A stretch of DNA of 60,604 bases, taken from NCBI GenBank assembly GCA_035415725.1, contig DAOOGN010000009.1, positions 1-60,604 on the forward strand, given 5' to 3'. The stretch is from DSWT01 sp035415725. GTDB taxonomy: Bacteria; Chloroflexota; Anaerolineae; B4-G1; SLSP01. Under the pieces are notes generated by a model. It saw nothing but the letters and a program-made list of their open reading frames with translations. It searched no databases and was not told the origin of the DNA. Below, piece after piece: positions 44,350 to 52,875 of the stretch (positions are counted from its first letter, which is position 1; each line of letters starts with the position of its first letter). The position numbers were made by a program, and so were the translations under genes.

Positions 44350-45319
44350 AACCTTCGTTGTGCGACATGGTTCCCTGCTCTTAACCCTCGCGGTTTTTCT
44401 GCTGGTTTACTTTATAGGCGGTCGGCTGTATCCTACCATGCGGAAGCCCCAGGTGTTTTTCAATCTGTTCATTAACGACAGCAGTCTGCTCCTGGTTTCG
44501 ATTGGGATGACGATGGTGATCCTGAGCGGCGGGGGCGGGATCGATCTTTCGGTGGGCGGGGTGATTGCCTTGGTCAGCACTGCTTCCGCGGCATTACTGC
44601 GGAGCGGTGTAAGTCCTTACCTCGTCCTCCCGTTGATGATCCTCTTGGGCGTCGCTTTGGGGAGTCTGATGGGCTGGATTATTCAATATCTCAAAGTCCA
44701 GCCTTTTATTGCGACCTTGATGGGTCTTTTCTTCACCCGCGGCATGGCTTACATTATCAGTCTGACGTCCGTGACCATTACGAATGAGCTGTACAAGACC
44801 TTTGCCCTGACGCCGATCTATATCCCCTTTATCCCCAAAGCGTACATCTACCCTACCACCCTGGTTGGCCCCATCATGTTATTGGTGGCCATTTACTTGA
44901 GCTTTTTCACCCGCTTTGGCCGCACGATCTATGCCATGGGCAATAACGAACAATCCGCCCTGCTGATGGGTCTGCCGGTCGCTCGTACCAAGGTGATGGT
45001 TTACGCTTTCAGCGGCTTATGTTCAGCTCTGGCCGGGATTGTCTTCAGCATGTCCTTGCTGGCAGGTTATGGACAGTTTGCCACCGGCATGGAACTGGAC
45101 GCTATCGCCTCGGTCGTGATCGGAGGAACGTCGCTCAGCGGCGGCGTCGGCAATGTCCTCGGCACCTTGTTGGGTGTTCTGATTCACGGCACGATTGTGT
45201 CCATCCTGCAATTCAATGGTACATTGAGTTCATGGTGGACCAGAATTGGCGTGGGTGTACTGACTTTGATCGCGATCGGCATTCAAAGCCTATTCTCTAT
45301 CCGGACGAAGCGCTCATAA
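44333..45319 (+). CDS. sugar ABC transporter permease (YjfF-like)
   Basis: This 328-residue membrane permease is the second of the operon. It has the family motif GGGGIDLSVGGVIALVST, the LKVQPFIATLMGLFFTRGMAY segment (an F-I-A-T-L-x-G-x-F pattern) and the coupling loop AMGNNEQSALLMGLPVARTK. The GGG before the IDLS motif and the overall pattern resemble YjfF. It closes the importer operon; the next gene is convergent. Together with the preceding three genes it forms a complete furanose-type sugar importer. Confidence 0.9.
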   Translation: MIQRIKTFVVRHGSLLLTLAVFLLVYFIGGRLYPTMRKPQVFFNLFINDSSLLLVSIGMTMVILSGGGGIDLSVGGVIALVSTASAALLRSGVSPYLVLPLMILLGVALGSLMGWIIQYLKVQPFIATLMGLFFTRGMAYIISLTSVTITNELYKTFALTPIYIPFIPKAYIYPTTLVGPIMLLVAIYLSFFTRFGRTIYAMGNNEQSALLMGLPVARTKVMVYAFSGLCSALAGIVFSMSLLAGYGQFATGMELDAIASVVIGGTSLSGGVGNVLGTLLGVLIHGTIVSILQFNGTLSSWWTRIGVGVLTLIAIGIQSLFSIRTKRS

Positions 45320-45366
45320 AGAAACGCCATCGACAGCAGCCAAAAACGAGACGTGCCGCGGCATCT

Positions 45367-46401
45367 TTACCAACGGGCGCGTTGTTCTTCCGCAAATCCG
45401 AGCAGGTCGCGGACCTCCACAACTTGCCCATCGTCCAGCCGCACATGACCGGTGTAGCGCCCGAACATCTGGTGCACCTCGCTGGTAATGACGACCATAG
45501 CCGTGCGCGCGATGCGCTCTTTGAACGGTGTAAACGTCAACTCCAGCCGCCCCTCACTGTCGGTAAAATGCCACGGGCGCATATACTCGCCGGCATGATA
45601 ATCGAAGCGGACCTGCTCCAGCTTGTGGATGCGCCCATCGAGAATCACACCGTTCTCGGTAGCGCGACTCAGATCGCCAAAACCGCAGCCCAGGTTCAGA
45701 CCGATGGTGCGTCCATCCGGCAGGAAGCCGGAAGCACTGGCCCAATTCCAAAAACTCTGATACTCCCACACCCCACGCCCCCAATCCAATGATCCCAGGC
45801 TCTCATGGGGACGCAGCTCTTCGTGCAGAGCGCCGTAGTGGATGTAACCCTGCGCCGCCAGACAGTTGATCTTGCGGTTGTAGTAAAACCGCCTGGCGCC
45901 AATAGGGATGACGATCGTCATGGATTCGTGACCCGGCGGGCAGGTCAGAGCGATCTCGGCCTTGATGCCGCGTCCCTGATGGTATCCAGGCCAATCCACA
46001 AAAATGTGCCGCTCGCCGTCTGCCACGTTAAAGCGCAAGGACATTTTCCGGTTGGCAAAGACGGTCTCGCCGGCCTCACTGCTGCGGGGCAAGCGGATGC
46101 CCTTCCCCAAAGGGATGACCAGGCCCTCTTCGTGCAAATCGCCGCTGGCGAAATCCAACGTGTAGACGAAGACATTGCCTGCGTAGCCGAGGTCGGCGAC
46201 GGTAGCCGAGAAAAAACGCTGCGGCGTGAAAATCGCGTAATAGTCCCACCGCTTGAGGCGAAACCGCTGCAAGAAACGCAGCGTGTAGAAATGGGCGTTC
46301 TCGAGATTACACTCCAGCAATGGCTGACGCGCCCAGCCAACTTGCGTCAAAGCCCCTTGCGCGTCCAATAAGGGGCCGGGTTGTATCAATTCAATTTGCA
46401 T
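45367..46401 (-). CDS. DUF2804 family protein
   Basis: This 344-residue protein has no signal or membrane helix and is beta-rich in appearance. Recognisable DUF2804 segments are QPLLECNLENAHFY, FSATVADLGYAGNVFVYTLD, HYGALHEELRPHESLGSLDWG and IGLNLGCGFGD. The family has no established activity; the fold looks like a lipocalin/AttH or carbohydrate-related beta-sandwich, which is speculative. It is convergent with the sugar importer operon. Its placement next to pentose genes may be incidental. Confidence 0.8.
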   Translation of the reverse strand: MQIELIQPGPLLDAQGALTQVGWARQPLLECNLENAHFYTLRFLQRFRLKRWDYYAIFTPQRFFSATVADLGYAGNVFVYTLDFASGDLHEEGLVIPLGKGIRLPRSSEAGETVFANRKMSLRFNVADGERHIFVDWPGYHQGRGIKAEIALTCPPGHESMTIVIPIGARRFYYNRKINCLAAQGYIHYGALHEELRPHESLGSLDWGRGVWEYQSFWNWASASGFLPDGRTIGLNLGCGFGDLSRATENGVILDGRIHKLEQVRFDYHAGEYMRPWHFTDSEGRLELTFTPFKERIARTAMVVITSEVHQMFGRYTGHVRLDDGQVVEVRDLLGFAEEQRARW

Positions 46402-46493
46402 CGTTGATACCTCTCATTGATGTATTGATGTTCGCATTTCCTGCGTTGAGTGATCCGCCGGAGAAGCCTTTTCGGTTGCCGACGCCGGCCCCC

Positions 46494-47264
46494 TTATTCG
46501 CCGCCTTCAAGAGGGCGCACCTCCACACGAATCTGGGTGAATCCTAACGAACGCAGAAAGTTTTCTATGTAAATGACGCCAGTTTTCTCAGCCTGGTCGA
46601 GAATGTCGCGCTCCAGCGCCCAACTGACAAGCTGTTGTTCGGCCAGACGGCGCGCAGCGGTCTCCAGGTCGGGGTCGGGACGGCGAAGAAGCCCCGTCTC
46701 GCGCTCGTAGACGAAGGTGCCTGCGTTGTCGATGCGGCTATAGAGAATCTCCGGCGGCGGCAGGAAGATCAACACCGTCGTCCCCAGCACCACGATGTCA
46801 TCCTCTGTCACCTTCGTCAGATCGAAACCTGCTACCACTTCTCCCTCGGCAATCAACATCAGCCGGTCGCGGGAAAGGCGCTCTAACAAACCTGACGGCT
46901 CATCCTCGACGCGCACGATGTCGCGCATGGTGTACTGGACGGTTTCCAGCCTCCCGAAAGCGTTGATGCCGGTGATGATGGCTATCGGTGTGGGGGTAGG
47001 CGTGGACGTGGGCAAAGGCGTGGCCGTGGGCGTGGGCGTCGGCGTGGCCGTGCACGTCGGGGTCAGCGTTGGACGGGCCGTCGGTAGAACAGGCGTCGGC
47101 GTTGGCCGGATGGAGGCTGGCGTGGGGGCGTTCTTCGCCGCAGACGTCTGTTGCAGCAATGAGATGCCCCCGACGACCCCCAACGTCAGGCAGACAACGA
47201 CGATGACCAACACACCAAGCTGCCAGACAGGCCAGCCACGGATTTCACGTCGCCACAGTGTCAT
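46494..47264 (-). CDS. membrane-anchored DUF4230 protein
   Basis: This is a 256-residue protein. A single helix at about residues 13-37 is followed by a Pro/Thr-rich linker (about 46-98, repeated TPTPTP units) and a C-terminal DUF4230-like domain (VQYTMRDIVRVEDEP, VAGFDLTKV, LPPPEILYSRIDNA, AEKTGVIYIENFLRSLGF). Related domains are membrane-tethered and of unknown function. The gene overlaps the CHAT gene's 3' end by 20 bp, so the two are translated together. This suggests the pair forms a unit with a cytoplasmic protease/sensor and a membrane component. Confidence 0.8.
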   Translation of the reverse strand: MTLWRREIRGWPVWQLGVLVIVVVCLTLGVVGGISLLQQTSAAKNAPTPASIRPTPTPVLPTARPTLTPTCTATPTPTPTATPLPTSTPTPTPIAIITGINAFGRLETVQYTMRDIVRVEDEPSGLLERLSRDRLMLIAEGEVVAGFDLTKVTEDDIVVLGTTVLIFLPPPEILYSRIDNAGTFVYERETGLLRRPDPDLETAARRLAEQQLVSWALERDILDQAEKTGVIYIENFLRSLGFTQIRVEVRPLEGGE

Positions 47265-49515
47265 AATCTCTCCCGATAAGCGAAACTACGCGAAAACCAA
47301 CGTACCAGTTACTGCTGTCGGGCGCGAGACGGTTACGATAGGCACAGCGCGCGGCCTCGCGTCCATAGTTGAACGACCCGCCGCGCAGTATACGGTGCAT
47401 CCTGACGTCCGCATCCAGAGCCTCACGTCCATCGGTCGGGTTGTAGGGATACTTGAACAACGGCTCAGGCCCGCCACTGCCCCACAGACTGCGCGTCCAC
47501 TCCCAGACATTGCCGGCCATGTCCAATACACCATAAGGACTGGCGCCCAGCGGATAAGCCGTCACCGGCGTGGTGGCATCCCGACGATTTTCCTTCGTAT
47601 TACAACGTTTGCCATCCCACAGATTGCCCCACGGGTAGATGCGCCCATCCGCGCCGCGCGCCCCTTTCTCCCACTCGGCCTCGCTCGGCAGGGTATAAGG
47701 TTTCCCCGTCACCGCAGTAAGCCAGCGGCAATAAGCGAGCGCGTCATACCACGAGACGCCGACCACGGGATGGTCGGCGTCCGTGGCAGGAAGGACGCCG
47801 TCCGGCCAATACGCCGGCGGGCGATATTTTGTGGCCTGCACAAAAGCCTCATACTGCTGGTTCGTCACCGGCGTCTTCGCCAGCTCATAAGCGGGGAGCG
47901 TCAACGTGTGCTGCGGCTGCTCGTCCGCCGGGGAAAATTCGCTCTTGCGCGGATCACTGCCCATCACAAAAGCACCCGCGGGGATGAGGATGATCTCCGG
48001 TTCAAACGGCTGCCGAGCCGGGCGAACCTCTGCCGGCTCGATCACAGCCCGTTCCCCCGCTGCGGACGTGGGGAGATCACGTTCCGGCACGATGACCGGC
48101 GCAGCAAGAGGTGTGATCGTGTCCCAGGGCACATCGGGGCGCCATTCACGGCCTACGTCGAGCAAGCGGTCTATCTGATGGCGGCGTTCGAGATACAGCA
48201 GTAAACTCCGCGCTTTGCCAGCCTTCTCCTCTCCGGGCAGTCTTTCATCATCCACGCCCAGATGGAAACACAGCGTCCGCAGTTCTTCGAGACTAAAACG
48301 CTCCACCAACAGCCTATGCAGAATGCTCAACCGGCTATCGGGCGTATCCTCCGGAGGAGGAGCCGACAGCAACTCCGGCTGCGGCGGACATTTCTCACGT
48401 CCGCCGGCCCGCATATCGAACAGCGCGCCATCCGCAGCGCGCATATACAACACCGGGATGCCCCACTCCACGGAGTGCGGCGCAGCGATGCTGATGGCCT
48501 GGCGGGCTTCGGTCGTCGCCGTATCCACGGGCAGACCATCGGCCAGGGCTTCGTAGAACGCCCGCGCAAATTCGATGGCCGCGCGGTCGGTGATGGGATA
48601 CTGCATCGCCAGCACTGCCGGAAGTCCACGGCGCACCAGGATCGAGGCCGTGCTGGAAAAAATGTCGTGGGCACTGCCGTGTGCTCCTTCACAGGCATTA
48701 AGCACCGCCAGGCGCAGGTCGCGGTGATCGGCCAGCAGTCGTCCCAAGTGCGTCGCGCTCAGGCGATGTGCCTCACCCGTTTCATCGGCTAGCGCCACGA
48801 ATCCCTCCTCGGTCGTGCGGTCGAATCCGCCGTGCCCGATGAAGTGAAAGACATGCCAGGGGCCATCGTGCATCACACGCTGCAGGTCACGCCAGGTTTG
48901 TCCCTCCAGCCAGGTCAAGGCGACCCAGCCCGCCGCACACAAATCGGCCAGGGCAGTCTCCATCCGTTGCTTCTCCAACGTCACATCCAACGGCGGTAGA
49001 CCGTGGGGACTCACCGCCATCCCCAGAATGCGCAGGGGCAGGTCGGCGCGCAATGGCGTCACGGGCTGCGGCAATTCAAGGTAACGCACCAGCGGCGTCG
49101 TGCGTGAGAGGCACACGTACTCGGCGTTGCGCGGATCGTAGGCGAATTCCCACGGCAATATAGCCAACTCTGGCGGTTGCACGCGCAGTTTGAGGCGCAA
49201 GCCTTTGCCCTGTGACGCAGCTTCGCGCTGGCTCACGTCGTAGCGGCTGCGCCCTTCGCCGGAGAACAGCATCCCGAACAGCGCCCGGCCAAAATCTTGC
49301 ACGGCCTGATCCTCCGGGGCGAGTATTTGCCGTCGGACTCCCCCGGCGCGCAGCAAGGCGATTTGCAGCGCCTGAAGGCGGTTTTCCAGCTCCAGTTCGC
49401 CGAAAGGGAACGTTGCCATCTCGCGGGCTTCGCCTGCCGGGGAACGCAACACCGTCACCGGGTACAACTGTCCTTCGCCGGGGCCAATTTCAAGTTCAAA
49501 GTCTAAATAATCCAA
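47245..49515 (-). CDS. CHAT protease - effector-associated domain - FGE-like fold protein
   Basis: This 756-residue cytoplasmic protein has three modules. A CHAT caspase-like peptidase (about 100-370) carries its His/Cys dyad at H228 (FHFIGHGG) and C275 (LNACEG). A death-like effector-associated domain (about 393-462) has ERFSLEELRTLCFHLGVDD and LPGEEKAGKARSLLLYLERR. A C-terminal formylglycine-generating-enzyme fold (about 505-745) has IPAGAFVMGS, YPWGN, DMAGNVWEWT and GFRVV. By alignment to the FGE pattern CYRYRCA, this protein has AYRNRLA (725-731), so both catalytic cysteines are absent and the domain is likely a ligand-binding sensor. Such combinations occur in predicted bacterial cell-death/immune systems. 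It is translated with a DUF4230 protein. Confidence 0.88.
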   Translation of the reverse strand: MDYLDFELEIGPGEGQLYPVTVLRSPAGEAREMATFPFGELELENRLQALQIALLRAGGVRRQILAPEDQAVQDFGRALFGMLFSGEGRSRYDVSQREAASQGKGLRLKLRVQPPELAILPWEFAYDPRNAEYVCLSRTTPLVRYLELPQPVTPLRADLPLRILGMAVSPHGLPPLDVTLEKQRMETALADLCAAGWVALTWLEGQTWRDLQRVMHDGPWHVFHFIGHGGFDRTTEEGFVALADETGEAHRLSATHLGRLLADHRDLRLAVLNACEGAHGSAHDIFSSTASILVRRGLPAVLAMQYPITDRAAIEFARAFYEALADGLPVDTATTEARQAISIAAPHSVEWGIPVLYMRAADGALFDMRAGGREKCPPQPELLSAPPPEDTPDSRLSILHRLLVERFSLEELRTLCFHLGVDDERLPGEEKAGKARSLLLYLERRHQIDRLLDVGREWRPDVPWDTITPLAAPVIVPERDLPTSAAGERAVIEPAEVRPARQPFEPEIILIPAGAFVMGSDPRKSEFSPADEQPQHTLTLPAYELAKTPVTNQQYEAFVQATKYRPPAYWPDGVLPATDADHPVVGVSWYDALAYCRWLTAVTGKPYTLPSEAEWEKGARGADGRIYPWGNLWDGKRCNTKENRRDATTPVTAYPLGASPYGVLDMAGNVWEWTRSLWGSGGPEPLFKYPYNPTDGREALDADVRMHRILRGGSFNYGREAARCAYRNRLAPDSSNWYVGFRVVSLIGRDYDTVAT

Positions 49516-49706
49516 GCGCCTACGCCTCGCAGATGCCGGTCAGGATAAAATCACATGCATAACAGCGATAACTCTCTTGAAGACGGTCCTTCTCACCACC
49601 CAGGACACTCAAAGCTAAAAATCTCTTGTGTCCTTTGTAGCCGGTATGGTTTTTTTCAGTGCAGTCAGCGATATTATACAATGGTGTCGCCAGAAACGAA
49701 AGCTGG

Positions 49707-51398
49707 CTATATAAATCTTTGAAAGTGTGGTAAACTCATCTGGCAATCAAAACAGTGAATGGCGGAAGGCTTGAATCTAGGGAGCGTATGTTCGAGTCGT
49801 GCCGCCCCAGTCATATCGAGAATGGGGGTGAAGTATGCAGGCATCCCTGACACGCATAACGGTTTATGCAACTCAATTGGCGCAGTCTGCGCGGAGTAAT
49901 GTATAAACCAGCGCCCTTCTTGTACGGTAATGCGGGTGTCAAACATGTCAATCACCTTTCTTTTGGCGGCGTTATCTGGCTCATCTATGCCTCTGGCAAC
50001 ATCCGCTGCAAACTGTAGGGTCGCGTCAATTGCTTCATCAGTAAGTCGTCGATTTGCCAATATTGCCGTTAGTTCATCACGTCGAGTTTCGAGCGCCTTA
50101 TACCGTTCATTTAATGCGGTCATTTTGTCCTGAATTACCTTCTCGACCAGCCCTGTCGCTTTTGTGAGCGCTGCTGCTAGTTGCGTTGCCTCTGCTTCGG
50201 CCTCGAGGATTAGGGTGTTGACGGATTCCAGTTCTTGTCGCTTGGGTTCTTGCTCTTCCAGTTCGAGTTGTTGTGCCCTTTGTAATTTGGCCTTGAAGGT
50301 TTCCGGGTTGCGCAGTATGTCGAGGTAGAATTCCCACACGGCAGTTTCGAGCTTTTCAGCATCAGCAAATTTCTCATAGCACGTACGCTCCTCCAGGTTT
50401 GCAAAATACGAGCGTGCGACTGAGCAAATGTAGTAGCTGTGTGGATTTTTGGGATTTAGCGTCGCGCCTGACATGATGCGTCCACAACCACATCTCACAA
50501 TCCCGGTGAGCAGATAATCGCGTTTACCATTACGTTTTGCTTTGCGAGAATTACGCTCTTTCTGGATTTGTGCCAGTTCCCAGGTTGTTAAGTCTATGAT
50601 TGACGGTACCTGAATGATAAAATCCTCTTCCTCAGTCGCTTTGTAATGCCATTCGCCCTTGTAAGTTGGATTTGATAACATCCGGGAAATCGTTGTAGTA
50701 TTCCAAATGTGTTGCGCGCGTTTGCGTTGTCTATTGCTTGGCGCAGGTATCCCCGCTTCACTTAGGCGTTTAGCAATGGCATACAAAGACATTGTGGATT
50801 TCTCCTCGTATCCTTGTGTATACCATTGAAAGATTAGCCGTACTACCGCTGCTTGGTCTTCATTTACGACAAAATTGATAGCGCGTCCTTTCTCATCGCG
50901 TAGATATTCGTATCCGTATGCCGGTTCACCCGCAGCGACCACTAACCCTTCAGTAGCTTTGCGTTGCTTGCCGCGCATAGAACGTTCACGGATCTTGGCG
51001 CGTTCGTCACTACCTTGCCAGCCACGAATCACAAGCATAATGTCATACTCACTTGTTACTCGTCCCAGGTCGAGGCAATGCACTTCTACACCCGCCCGCA
51101 ACAATTCGCGGATCGTTACCAACAGGTCTACCACATCACGTGAAAGGCGATCTACATTCTGGACGACCAACGCATCCGCCTGGCGTTGCCGCAATGTGGT
51201 CCAAGCTGTCGCTCCTGCTGGACGATCACTGAAGGCCCGTGCACCTGATACTCCGTCATCGATTAATTCACTTACCACGGTCATCCCGTGGATTTCGGCG
51301 TACTTGTGCCCGGCTTCGATTTGCGCCGCCAGTGAAAAGCCTCTTTCTGCCTGGTCATCAGTGCTTACCCTTGCGTATACAATCGCTCTTTTCTTCAT
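49707..51398 (-). CDS. large serine recombinase (integrase)
   Basis: This 563-residue site-specific recombinase has an N-terminal resolvase domain with nucleophile S12 (YARVSTDDQ), a recombinase domain (PAYGYEYLRDEKG) and a zinc ribbon with C-x-C (VRCGCGRIMSG) and later cysteines (YYICSVA, RTCYEK). A coiled coil (about 365-440, alanine/glutamate-rich) follows, as in phage-type large serine integrases. Start ATG 51398 follows GCAAGGAGAG; two further ATGs upstream lack this. The last ~25 codons run across a tRNA-3'-end-like segment at 49780-49810. It probably mobilises the small genes to its right. Confidence 0.9.
   Translation of the reverse strand: MKKRAIVYARVSTDDQAERGFSLAAQIEAGHKYAEIHGMTVVSELIDDGVSGARAFSDRPAGATAWTTLRQRQADALVVQNVDRLSRDVVDLLVTIRELLRAGVEVHCLDLGRVTSEYDIMLVIRGWQGSDERAKIRERSMRGKQRKATEGLVVAAGEPAYGYEYLRDEKGRAINFVVNEDQAAVVRLIFQWYTQGYEEKSTMSLYAIAKRLSEAGIPAPSNRQRKRAQHIWNTTTISRMLSNPTYKGEWHYKATEEEDFIIQVPSIIDLTTWELAQIQKERNSRKAKRNGKRDYLLTGIVRCGCGRIMSGATLNPKNPHSYYICSVARSYFANLEERTCYEKFADAEKLETAVWEFYLDILRNPETFKAKLQRAQQLELEEQEPKRQELESVNTLILEAEAEATQLAAALTKATGLVEKVIQDKMTALNERYKALETRRDELTAILANRRLTDEAIDATLQFAADVARGIDEPDNAAKRKVIDMFDTRITVQEGRWFIHYSAQTAPIELHKPLCVSGMPAYFTPILDMTGAARLEHTLPRFKPSAIHCFDCQMSLPHFQRFI
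49780..49810 (+). other. tRNA 3'-end-like segment, candidate attachment site
   Basis: GTATG-TTCGAGT-CGTGC can fold as a T-arm (two of the five pairs are G-U) and is followed by CGCCCCA, like an acceptor strand. No matching 5' half (TGGGGCG) lies within 80 bp upstream, so it is not an intact tRNA gene. It overlaps the integrase 3' end, which is where an element junction would be expected. Confidence 0.4.
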
Positions 51399-51458
51399 TT
51401 TGGCCTCTCCTTGCAGGGCATCGACTCTCATCAATGAAAGTCGATGCTCCGCTTTGCC

Positions 51459-51950
51459 TTAAAGAGCTGTGTAGACCGTTCCGCGACAACGGCCTTGTCT
51501 TCGCAAGAGACCACGTTGCACAAGGTCAACCAGGTCCAGGCGCAGCGTTTCTGCCGTGACTTTTGGATAAACCTGTTGCAGGTCGCCATTGGTAATGTGT
51601 CCCCGTTGTTGCACCTTGGCGAGGGCCTGCTGCTGGCGTTCGTTCAGGCGCTTTTGCGGTTGAATCCGTTCTGCCAGGATGCTGTCTTGTGCTTGTTGAC
51701 CGTCTGCGCCAAGAACTTCGGCTTTCTCGTTTGCCGTCAGGTGCAAGGCATCGCAAATGTCCGCGAGGAATGTGACAGCGGGGGCTTCGAGTGTGGTCCA
51801 GGGTTCTGGCGATGTTCCGGCTTCGAGTGCTTCACGGAAGCGGCGTAGGCGGTTTACCACGGCCTGGTGATGCTTTCCAGCGATAAACTGTTCGGCGCGT
51901 TCCCACAGGGAAGGGCCGACTTTGACCAATTGCATTTGATAAACGTCCAT
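51459..51950 (-). CDS. small winged-helix-type DNA-binding protein
   Basis: This 163-residue protein precedes the integrase on the minus strand (60 bp gap). The C-terminal ~60 residues resemble a DeoR-like winged helix: QQQALAKVQQRGHITNGDLQ, then VTAETLRLDLVDLVQRGLLRR and a basic GRCRGTVYTAL end. The N-terminal part is not recognised but is helical. GGAGGACACAA lies before ATG 51950. A regulator of excision or integration is plausible from its position beside the recombinase; there is no direct evidence for that. Confidence 0.72.
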   Translation of the reverse strand: MDVYQMQLVKVGPSLWERAEQFIAGKHHQAVVNRLRRFREALEAGTSPEPWTTLEAPAVTFLADICDALHLTANEKAEVLGADGQQAQDSILAERIQPQKRLNERQQQALAKVQQRGHITNGDLQQVYPKVTAETLRLDLVDLVQRGLLRRQGRCRGTVYTAL

Positions 51951-52026
51951 TTGTGTCCTCCATTGGTTGATTCTGTGCTAGAATGGAGGTAGAGGCTCCG
52001 CGTGCCGGCAAGCTCTGACGGAACCT

Positions 52027-52353
52027 CTACCGAGTGCCCCGGCCTTGTGTCGGGGCGCTTCTCTTTTCGTTTTGTAATGTTTCATCATCCAATTCGTCCA
52101 GCGCGATTCGCGCCAGGTTACCGAGCATTCCTTCATAATATGTCGTCTCACCGCACTGGACTGTCACCCGTTGTTCATAGTTGCGACGGATGTATGTCGG
52201 GATGTCTGCTCCGGCTACGCCTATTCCACGAAAGAGACCCTCAAGCATCGCCGTGGCTTCCCAGAGTGGGATGTGCGAGTTCCAGCAAAGCTGGCCTTCT
52301 CCGTAGTCGTAGGTCAATACCCATTCTGATTGCTCTCCTACCAGGTTTGTCAC
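52027..52353 (-). CDS. small hypothetical protein of the integrase element
   Basis: This is a 108-residue protein with a GTG start at 52353, chosen because AAGGAGG precedes it by 5 bp; the longer open frame to 52530 passes through three hairpins and a terminator. The sequence (SEWVLTYDYGEGQLCWNSH, EATAMLEGLFRGIGVAGADI) shows no motif I recognise. Acidic C-terminal text LARIALDELDDETLQ precedes a basic tail. It lies upstream of the winged-helix gene on the same strand, within the presumed mobile element. Confidence 0.6.
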   Translation of the reverse strand: MTNLVGEQSEWVLTYDYGEGQLCWNSHIPLWEATAMLEGLFRGIGVAGADIPTYIRRNYEQRVTVQCGETTYYEGMLGNLARIALDELDDETLQNEKRSAPTQGRGTR

Positions 52354-52384
52354 TTGCACCTCCTTGATTTCTGTTTTAGAACGC

Positions 52385-52431
52385 AAAAACGGCTTGTCAG
52401 CGCCATTGATAGAGCGACAGACAAGCCGTTT
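52385..52431 (-). terminator. intrinsic terminator on the minus strand
   Basis: AAACGGCTTGTC (52387-52398) and GACAAGCCGTTT (52420-52431) form a 12-bp stem, with T residues continuing on the minus strand. Two more perfect hairpins lie upstream of it on that strand: CCCGCAT/ATGCGGG (52451-52467) and GAGCCGTG/CACGGCTC (52502-52535). It ends or attenuates the ribbon-helix-helix gene transcript. Confidence 0.6.
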
Positions 52432-52555
52432 GACTTGTAGAAAAGCGTTCCCCGCATATAATGCGGGTAGCCTTGCTGTTGCTCGCTCAACAGCTGGGTT
52501 AGAGCCGTGTGGGTGCGCCAACACCTGCACGGCTCGATTACGTCCTAGTGGACGT

Positions 52556-52732
52556 TTATGGCTTACCTAATAACGACTCCTTCGACTGATTGTCATCCTC
52601 TGAAATCCAATCTCGCAAAAGCTGGCGTAGGATATGGCTTAGCGGAATGTCTAACCGCGCCGCCTTCTCCTTGGCCGCTTCTGCTGTTTTTGCATCAACC
52701 CGAAACCTGATGTCGTCGTCTTTTTTAACCAC
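52556..52732 (-). CDS. ribbon-helix-helix protein (antitoxin/repressor type)
   Basis: This is a 58-residue protein with a GTG start. The sequence begins MVKKDDDIRFRVDAKTAEAA and continues with a helix (KEKAARLDIPLSHILRQLL), matching the strand-helix-helix layout of Arc/MetJ/RelB-type repressors, where the strand FRV inserts into DNA. GGAG lies 7 bp before the start, and a promoter lies at 52761-52789. No toxin partner is evident directly downstream; the next gene is 200 bp away beyond a terminator, so it may act alone as an element repressor. Confidence 0.75.
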   Translation of the reverse strand: MVKKDDDIRFRVDAKTAEAAKEKAARLDIPLSHILRQLLRDWISEDDNQSKESLLGKP

Positions 52733-52760
52733 AGTGTATCTCCGTTGTTGTTACATATCT

Positions 52761-52789
52761 ATTATACACCCATTGTCAAGAGGGTGCAA
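52761..52789 (-). promoter_or_regulatory. promoter of the ribbon-helix-helix gene
   Basis: On the minus strand, TTGCAC (52789-52784) and TATAAT (52766-52761) have a 17-bp spacer, about 30 bp before the GTG start. A TTGACA also occurs between them but is too close to the -10 to pair with it. Confidence 0.65.
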
Positions 52790-52875
52790 GAGCCGCCGTG
52801 CAGATATTCGATTGTCAAAGTAAGGATGCTGCTAAGTTCCCATAGGCGGGAAGATCATCAAAACGCTATATCGGA

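Noticed and set aside
47245..49515. Diversity-generating retroelement target
   Set aside because: The FGE-like C-terminus fits, but no reverse transcriptase or template repeat is visible in the window.
49735..49812. Complete tRNA gene on the plus strand
   Set aside because: Only T-arm and acceptor-like 3' sequence is present; no matching 5' acceptor strand or D-arm can be found.
52556..52732. Complete toxin-antitoxin pair with the ribbon-helix-helix gene
   Set aside because: No toxin-like gene overlaps or directly follows it; the next gene is separated by a terminator and shows no toxin motif.
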